From: an archaeon GW2011_AR15
GTDB taxonomy: Archaea > Nanobdellota > Nanobdellia > Woesearchaeales > GW2011-AR15
Assembly (NCBI GenBank): GCA_000830295.1
Contig: CP010425.1
Location: forward strand, 870,884 to 934,883
Reading direction: 5' to 3'
Length of the DNA stretch: 64,000 bases
The notes below the pieces were generated by a model that did not search any database, was not told the DNA's origin, and was given only the letters and a program-made list of their open reading frames with translations. Positions within the stretch are counted from its first letter, which is position 1. Every line of letters starts with the position of its first letter. This document shows, in pieces, positions 59,425-64,000 of the stretch. Position numbers and translations under genes: made by a program.

Positions 59425-60429
59425 ATGGCCAAAATAAAAGCAATAATACCGGTGGCAGGCATAGGCACCAGGCTGAGGCCGCACACGCATACGATTCCCA
59501 AGGCATTGCTCCATGTGGCAGGCAAGCCCATACTCGGCCATATACTTGACCAGGTAAAGGAGCTCGGGATAAAGGAAGTAATACTTATCCTTGGTTATCT
59601 TGGAGAGAAGATAGAGGCGTATGCAAAGAAAGAACACCCAGGGATAAAGTTCCACTTTGCATATCAGGAGAAAGCGCTTGGCCCGGGGCATGCAATATAT
59701 CTGGCAAAACCCTTTGTGAAAGATGGGGATCCTCTTCTCATAATTTATGGCGACACTATTTTTGTAGGAGATATGAAGAAATGCCTCAAGACGAAAAAAG
59801 ACGGGGCAATAGCAGTAAAGAGGGTCAGTGACCCGAGAAGATTCGGGGTGGTCAGGATGAAAGGCGACAGGGTTGTCGACGTAGTGGAGAAGCCCGATTA
59901 TGTCAGGCCAATGGATGCAATGATCGGAATATACTTTATGAGAAACTCAAAGCTGCTGTTTGATGCACTGGATGAGATGGTAGAGACAAAAAGAATGACC
60001 AAGGGAGAATTCTATCTTACAGATGCTTTTAAGATCATGTTGGAGAAAAAAGCCAGCCTCACAACATTCAGGATGGAGGGATGGTTTGACTGCGGGAAGC
60101 CGGAAACGCTTCTTTCTACGAACAGGTATCTTCTTGGAAAAAAAGGCAATGGGAAGACAAAAGTAGTTGCTGAAAACACTGTCATAATCCCCCCTGTATT
60201 CATAGGCAAGAAGGTTATGTTAAAGAATTCCATAATAGGACCCTATGTTTCTATTGCCGACGGGGCAATCATAAAAACCTCAATAATAAGGGACAGCATC
60301 ATAAACAGGAATGCCGTGATAGAAAATGCCCAGCTTCAGGAGTCCCTGATAGGGGAAAACGCAATTGTCCAGAACATAATAGAGAAGCTCAATGTCGGCG
60401 ACAATTCAGAAATAAGCTTTAATTCCTAA
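59425..60429 (+). CDS. Sugar-1-phosphate nucleotidyltransferase with left-handed beta helix
   Basis: A 334-residue NDP-sugar pyrophosphorylase. The catalytic domain starts with IIPVAGIGTRLRPHTHTIPK (nucleotide-binding and catalytic Lys region), and has IIYGDTIF, VEKPD and FDCGKPETLL. From about residue 250 it has hexapeptide repeats (NSIIGPYVSIADGAIIKTSI) of a short left-handed beta helix. It is similar to GlmU/RmlA-like archaeal enzymes; the sugar is unknown. It probably supplies activated sugars for the glycosylation of surface proteins. It overlaps the convergent trxB stop by 4 bp. Confidence 0.88.
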   Translation: MAKIKAIIPVAGIGTRLRPHTHTIPKALLHVAGKPILGHILDQVKELGIKEVILILGYLGEKIEAYAKKEHPGIKFHFAYQEKALGPGHAIYLAKPFVKDGDPLLIIYGDTIFVGDMKKCLKTKKDGAIAVKRVSDPRRFGVVRMKGDRVVDVVEKPDYVRPMDAMIGIYFMRNSKLLFDALDEMVETKRMTKGEFYLTDAFKIMLEKKASLTTFRMEGWFDCGKPETLLSTNRYLLGKKGNGKTKVVAENTVIIPPVFIGKKVMLKNSIIGPYVSIADGAIIKTSIIRDSIINRNAVIENAQLQESLIGENAIVQNIIEKLNVGDNSEISFNS

Positions 60430-61370
60430 TATTTCCCAGTTGCCTTCAAATGCTCTATAAATCTTTCTGCTTCTATAGCAGCCATGCATCCTGTTCCTGC
60501 TGATGTGACTGCCTGCCTGAAGACATGGTCCTGGCAGTCGCCGGCAGCATATACTCCCTCAACATTCGTATGGGCCCTCTTATCAGTTATTATGTACCCC
60601 ATTTCATCAAGCTTGATTTTTTTCTCAAATATTTTTGTGTTTGGGATATGGCCGATTGCAAGGAAAAAGCCGTCTGCCTTTATCTCTGCTTCCTGGCCTG
60701 TTTTCAGGTTCTTTACTTTTACTCCTGTGACAAATTTGCCGTCTCCCATAACTTCTTCCACACCAGTGTCCCACTTAATATTCACTTTATCCTTTAGCTT
60801 GAATATCCTGTCCTGCATTATCTTGCTGGCCCTGAGTGCATCCCTCCTGTGGACCAAGGTAACCTTATCTGCAAACTTGTATAGTGCCATTGCTTCTTCC
60901 ATTGCAGAATCTCCGCCGCCAACCAGAACAACCTCTTTCCCTTTATAGAGTGCAGCATCGCACACAGCACATGTTGACACTCCTTTTCCAAAATAAACAT
61001 CCTCTCCCGGAATCCCCAAAAGCCTTGGAGAAGCGCCGGTGGATATTATCACTGTCCTTCCCCTGAATTTCCTGTCGTTTGAACCCAGCTCGAAATAATC
61101 TTTTTTCTTTTCAAAAGAATCAACATATACTCCTTCATACTCTGCCCCGAATTTCTGCGCCTGTTTTCGTGTATTCTCCACAAGCACAGGTCCCATTATC
61201 CCGTCAGGAAACCCCGGAAAATTCTCAACTGTGGTTGTCAGGCTCAGCTGGTCAGGGTCATGGCCTGAAAGAACCAGCGGGTTTAATTTTGCCCTTGCAG
61301 TATACAATGCTGCAGTATGGGCTGATATTCCGCCGCCGATAATTATTACGTCCCTTATTTCTTCTGCCAT
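60426..61370 (-). CDS. trxB: Thioredoxin reductase
   Basis: FAD/NAD(P)H enzyme of 314 residues with the redox-active CAVC (Cys134 and Cys137), the N-terminal FAD site IIGGGISAHTAALYTARA, the second nucleotide site VGGGDSAMEEA with HRRDALRASK (Arg residues that suggest NADPH) and the C-terminal GVYAAGDCQD. The FAD loop has GISA in place of the common GPAG, a minor deviation. With superoxide dismutase nearby, it points to redox defence. Its promoter seems leaderless. Confidence 0.93.
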   Translation of the reverse strand: MAEEIRDVIIIGGGISAHTAALYTARAKLNPLVLSGHDPDQLSLTTTVENFPGFPDGIMGPVLVENTRKQAQKFGAEYEGVYVDSFEKKKDYFELGSNDRKFRGRTVIISTGASPRLLGIPGEDVYFGKGVSTCAVCDAALYKGKEVVLVGGGDSAMEEAMALYKFADKVTLVHRRDALRASKIMQDRIFKLKDKVNIKWDTGVEEVMGDGKFVTGVKVKNLKTGQEAEIKADGFFLAIGHIPNTKIFEKKIKLDEMGYIITDKRAHTNVEGVYAAGDCQDHVFRQAVTSAGTGCMAAIEAERFIEHLKATGKY

Positions 61371-61407
61371 AACGACCGAAAATTAAAATCTGTTTAAATA
61401 TGTTTGG

Positions 61408-61944
61408 TTAGAAAGGGACAGCATCGCTGACCATTTTCAGCGCAGAGTAATTTTTTATTCCAGTATGCCTGCCGTAAAAAAATCCTTTCCCTCCAGACTG
61501 GCCCAGCACCATACTCTTAGGGATTTCGCCGGATTTAACAGCGCTTATAACCCCTCTTATGAGTTCAGGCATCCAGAAATCAGCAGGGTGGTCAGAATTC
61601 GGCTTTACTTTCCCTATTACAGCAGCAAGGACTTCAGCGTCTCTTATGCTTTCCGCCCTTTCTATAATCTCTTCCACAGCATTGTATATCCATTTGTTCC
61701 CGTCGTATGTTGTATTCATCCCAGGGGTATCGTATTCCGGGAGCCTTATGTCCTTGTTCAGGGAATATGGCTCCAGAAGTTTATCCAGGCTTTCTGTCTC
61801 AGCATCAGCTATCGGCAGCGCCGAATATGTTTCTTCTGTAGAGGATTTGATCATGCTTACCCTGTAGAATCTGTGGTCTACATAAAGGTAAATAGGAAAG
61901 TTATTTACAGCATACAGGTCTGCGACCTGCCATACCTGGGCCAT
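61408..61944 (-). CDS. Hypothetical protein, 178 aa
   Basis: A soluble protein with mixed alpha/beta composition (AVNNFPIYLYVDHRFYRVSM; YDGNKWIYNAVEEIIERAES; VLGQSGGKGFFYGRHTGIKN). There is no signal peptide or membrane helix, and no recognised family. The gene lies 37 bp upstream of trxB on the same strand with AT-rich sequence between; it may share its transcript. Its own start follows a TATTTAAAAAATT region. Confidence 0.6.
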   Translation of the reverse strand: MAQVWQVADLYAVNNFPIYLYVDHRFYRVSMIKSSTEETYSALPIADAETESLDKLLEPYSLNKDIRLPEYDTPGMNTTYDGNKWIYNAVEEIIERAESIRDAEVLAAVIGKVKPNSDHPADFWMPELIRGVISAVKSGEIPKSMVLGQSGGKGFFYGRHTGIKNYSALKMVSDAVPF

Positions 61945-62019
61945 ACTTTTCGAGAAGCAGGACTTATTTAAAAAATTTGAGGCTTATTGGCTATCTTAAA
62001 CCAAAAATACAGTATGATA

Positions 62020-62679
62020 CTAGTTTTTCTCTCCCCACTTTGAAATGCCGTGAAGGGCCTGCAGGGCTTTCATCTGGTCGTCTTCGTTGATTATGAAGAT
62101 ATGTTCGCTTCCGCATATTACCCCGTCGATAATGCTTATATCGTTAAGCGCAAGCTCGCTTGTCAGCGCAGCGAAAACCCCGGGAGTTTCCTTTACATCC
62201 TCAGAGTAAATAATGCTTATCTCACCTATTTTCTTCTCAATCTCAACAATATCTTTTTTTGTGAAAAGCTCCTCTACTTTTTTGAGGTTGGCCTCATCTA
62301 TCACTATTTTTACGAACTGGCTCACTTCCAGTATCCTCAGAACTTCGCCTTTTGAGAAATCAATTTTATTATATAATTTTATCAGGGAATTCCTTACGTC
62401 CATTTCTTTCCTGAAGAGCACAGAAGCCATTCTTGTTCTTGAGGAGACTTTTGCTCCTGCAATAAGCTTGTACCTTTTCTTTATATACTCTTTTGGCTCT
62501 TCTTTTGTTTCGTATCTCCTTATCGCGCTTATCACAGCATCTATGGAAGATGAAAGCATAAGGTTCTTGTGGATGTACTTTGCCAGCGCCCTTGTATTGA
62601 TTATTCCTCTTGTGAGGCCTCTTCTTATGGAAACGTCCTGCTCGATGAAATTTGTCACTTCATTCTGTATATTTGTCAT
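62020..62679 (-). CDS. ACT-domain protein with N-terminal helical (HTH-like) region
   Basis: A 219-residue protein. The first 70 residues are helical and look HTH-like (RRGLTRGIINTRALAKYIHK). The second half contains two ACT-type beta-alpha-beta segments, including EISIIYSEDVKETPGVFAALTSELALNDISIID, similar to the amino-acid sensing ACT domains of aspartokinase. It is a likely ligand-responsive regulator in archaea, probably for amino acid metabolism. It is divergent from the phosphoserine-phosphatase-like gene. Confidence 0.72.
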   Translation of the reverse strand: MTNIQNEVTNFIEQDVSIRRGLTRGIINTRALAKYIHKNLMLSSSIDAVISAIRRYETKEEPKEYIKKRYKLIAGAKVSSRTRMASVLFRKEMDVRNSLIKLYNKIDFSKGEVLRILEVSQFVKIVIDEANLKKVEELFTKKDIVEIEKKIGEISIIYSEDVKETPGVFAALTSELALNDISIIDGVICGSEHIFIINEDDQMKALQALHGISKWGEKN

Positions 62680-62764
62680 ATTTAATAAAAATGTGTCATG
62701 ATTTAAATATTTATCTGATTTGTGTCGTTGCTTTTAAAAAATCTTTTTCTGTTCCTGAAGTGTT

Positions 62765-63424
62765 ATGGATTACGGCTGTTATTATATCACAGAAAAAGGA
62801 GACATACCGAGAAATGCGGAGTGGCTTGTGTTTGACATGGATGGCACCCTCACGCCAGAGTCACTGGATTATCTTGCAGGATTTTTCGGCCTGGAAAAAG
62901 AAATAGCTGAAATAACAGAGCTTGGCATGCAGGGGAAAATTAGATTTGAGGATTCTGTAAGGCAGAGGCTCGGGATCATGAAAGGCATGCACAGGGAAAA
63001 AGTAATCATGGCGGGATATGAGATGCCTCTCCAGCAGGGAGCATTGGAACTTATAAGGGAATTAGGGTATGTGACAGCAATAATTACCGGCGGATTTTCA
63101 GATATTGCATACACCGTAGCAAGGAGACTGGGAGCCGATGTATACTGGGCCAATGAGCTTGTCTATGATAACAACAGGACAACTGAGAAATTCCTTATGA
63201 ATGTCAACGGGAACAAGCATGATATTATGGATTATATTCTTATGGCTCATGCGCCTGCAAGAATGATCTATATAGGAGACGGCGCAAATGATGCCAAAGC
63301 CCTTGCAAAGGCAGATATAAGCATTGCCACATACAATGCAAAACAGCCTGCAGTTGAAATCGCCAGATTCCGGCTCCCTACACCTGATTTATATCAGGCA
63401 GCAGAAATAATAAGACAAAATTAA
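62765..63424 (+). CDS. HAD-family phosphatase, phosphoserine phosphatase-like
   Basis: A 219-residue HAD enzyme with motif I FDMDGTLT (nucleophile Asp24, Asp26), motif II ITGGFS and motif IV GDGANDAKALAKADISIA. The cap inserted between motifs I and II (about residues 35-85) and the order of motifs match SerB-type phosphatases, so a role in serine synthesis is likely but not certain. It lies divergent from the ACT-domain protein, which could regulate it. Confidence 0.82.
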   Translation: MDYGCYYITEKGDIPRNAEWLVFDMDGTLTPESLDYLAGFFGLEKEIAEITELGMQGKIRFEDSVRQRLGIMKGMHREKVIMAGYEMPLQQGALELIRELGYVTAIITGGFSDIAYTVARRLGADVYWANELVYDNNRTTEKFLMNVNGNKHDIMDYILMAHAPARMIYIGDGANDAKALAKADISIATYNAKQPAVEIARFRLPTPDLYQAAEIIRQN

Positions 63425-63433
63425 AATAAAAAA

Positions 63434-64000
63434 TTAAGCCCCGTCAAACCTTCTTGCAACTTCTTCCCAGTTCACTACATTCCAGAATGCCCCGACATAA
63501 TCCGGCCTCCTGTTCTGGTAGTTGAGGTAGTAGGCATGCTCCCAGACATCCAGTCCCAACAGTGGCGTTTTGGCTTCCATTAAAGGAGAATCCTGGTTTG
63601 CTGTGCTGTATACTTCTAATTTTCCTTTGCTGACAACAAGCCATGCCCATCCTGAGCCGAATCTTGTTTTTGCAGCATTTGAGAATTTTTCCTTGAAAGC
63701 ATCAAAGCTTCCAAAGTCCCTCACAATAGCTTCGTTTAGTTTTCCAGATGGCTCGCCGCCGCCATCAGGGCCCATTATTGCCCAGAAAAGGTTGTGATTA
63801 ACATATCCCCCGCCATTGTTCCTGACAACCATCTTTATGTCCTCTGGCAGGCTGTTAAGGTTTCCTACAATCTCCTCAGCAGACCCTGATATGTTTTTTC
63901 CCTGCAGGGCATCGTTGAAATTTTTTGTGTAGGCAGCATGATGCTTGCTGTGATGTATTTCCATGGTCCTTGCATCTATATGCGGCTCAAGCGCATTGTA
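63434..64000 (-). CDS. Superoxide dismutase, Fe/Mn type (N-terminus outside window)
   Basis: The 188 C-terminal residues of a Fe/Mn SOD; the frame continues past the right edge. The metal ligands are seen: His in HHSKHHAAY, His in [13 protein letters not shown], and Asp and His in [19 protein letters not shown]. The motif [19 protein letters not shown] resembles Mn- or cambialistic forms, but the metal cannot be settled from sequence alone. It is convergent with the HAD gene, with 9 bp between them. It removes superoxide and, with trxB, implies at least transient oxygen exposure. Confidence 0.93.
   Translation of the reverse strand, partial: YNALEPHIDARTMEIHHSKHHAAYTKNFNDALQGKNISGSAEEIVGNLNSLPEDIKMVVRNNGGGYVNHNLFWAIMGPDGGGEPSGKLNEAIVRDFGSFDAFKEKFSNAAKTRFGSGWAWLVVSKGKLEVYSTANQDSPLMEAKTPLLGLDVWEHAYYLNYQNRRPDYVGAFWNVVNWEEVARRFDGA

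Overview
The window reads as a gene-dense archaeal chromosome segment. It carries an archaeal L10e ribosomal protein, aIF6, prefoldin alpha, FtsY, a NOG1-type GTPase, an A-type ATP synthase in the order H-I-K-E-C-F-A-B-D, EndoQ, Lhr and Ski2-like helicases, a Methanococcus-type S-layer protein and an A24 prepilin peptidase. Starts are mostly ATG behind AT-rich TATA-like boxes, and many genes have very short or no leaders. Intergenic gaps are tiny, several convergent genes overlap by 4-12 bp, and many operon members overlap as ATGA or TGATG. Together with the many small unknown membrane proteins, this suggests an uncultured DPANN-like lineage (Woesearchaeota or a relative). That placement is my inference; there is no rRNA here. 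I saw no tRNA, rRNA, CRISPR array, insertion sequence or prophage.

Layout. 1-5.3 kb: L10e, NOG1, an ITPase and a three-gene pilin-like operon. 5.3-7.4 kb: a bacterial-type Lgt divergent from an Ig-repeat lipoprotein. 7.5-10.1 kb: MutS. 10.2-19.5 kb: an AbrB-PhoU regulator followed by the whole A-type ATP synthase operon. 19.5-25.6 kb: prepilin peptidase, unknown membrane and coiled-coil proteins, and a PAC2-family protein. 25.6-31.1 kb: a full-length Rel/SpoT (p)ppGpp enzyme, UMP kinase, an exported beta-rich protein and a radical SAM enzyme. 31.2-33.8 kb: the S-layer gene with a strong promoter and a hairpin around its ribosome binding site. 33.8-38.2 kb: an accessory-looking block with a Hel308 fragment, two tandem paralogues of an unrecognised family, a divergent class I GAPDH-like dehydrogenase and two small lipoproteins. 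38.2-46 kb: Ski2-like helicase, EndoQ, SerRS and a CPA2 cation/proton antiporter. 46-53 kb: a large secreted protein, a zinc-ribbon membrane protein and Lhr. 52.8-56.3 kb: aIF6-prs-pfdA-ftsY. 56.3-64 kb: a CBS protein, a second pilin-like operon, a nucleotidyltransferase, thioredoxin reductase, an ACT-domain protein, a HAD phosphatase and a partial Fe/Mn superoxide dismutase.

How the parts fit together. The cell surface is a strong theme: S-layer, pilin-like proteins plus their peptidase, three lipobox proteins plus Lgt, and large secreted beta-domain proteins. Bioenergetics is represented by a rotary ATPase with possible sodium-type ligands in the c subunit and a CPA2 antiporter that could set the ion gradient. 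Several genes look bacterial in ancestry (Lgt, MutS, Rel, class I-like GAPDH, class I Prs), pointing to acquired lipoprotein processing, stringent-response signalling and mismatch repair. Superoxide dismutase and thioredoxin reductase suggest exposure to oxygen. The least explained items are a small family of palindromic GC-rich repeats, a motif shared by the AbrB-PhoU gene and the ATP synthase promoter, the tandem unknown paralogues next to the GAPDH-like gene, and a structured intergenic stretch before ftsY.
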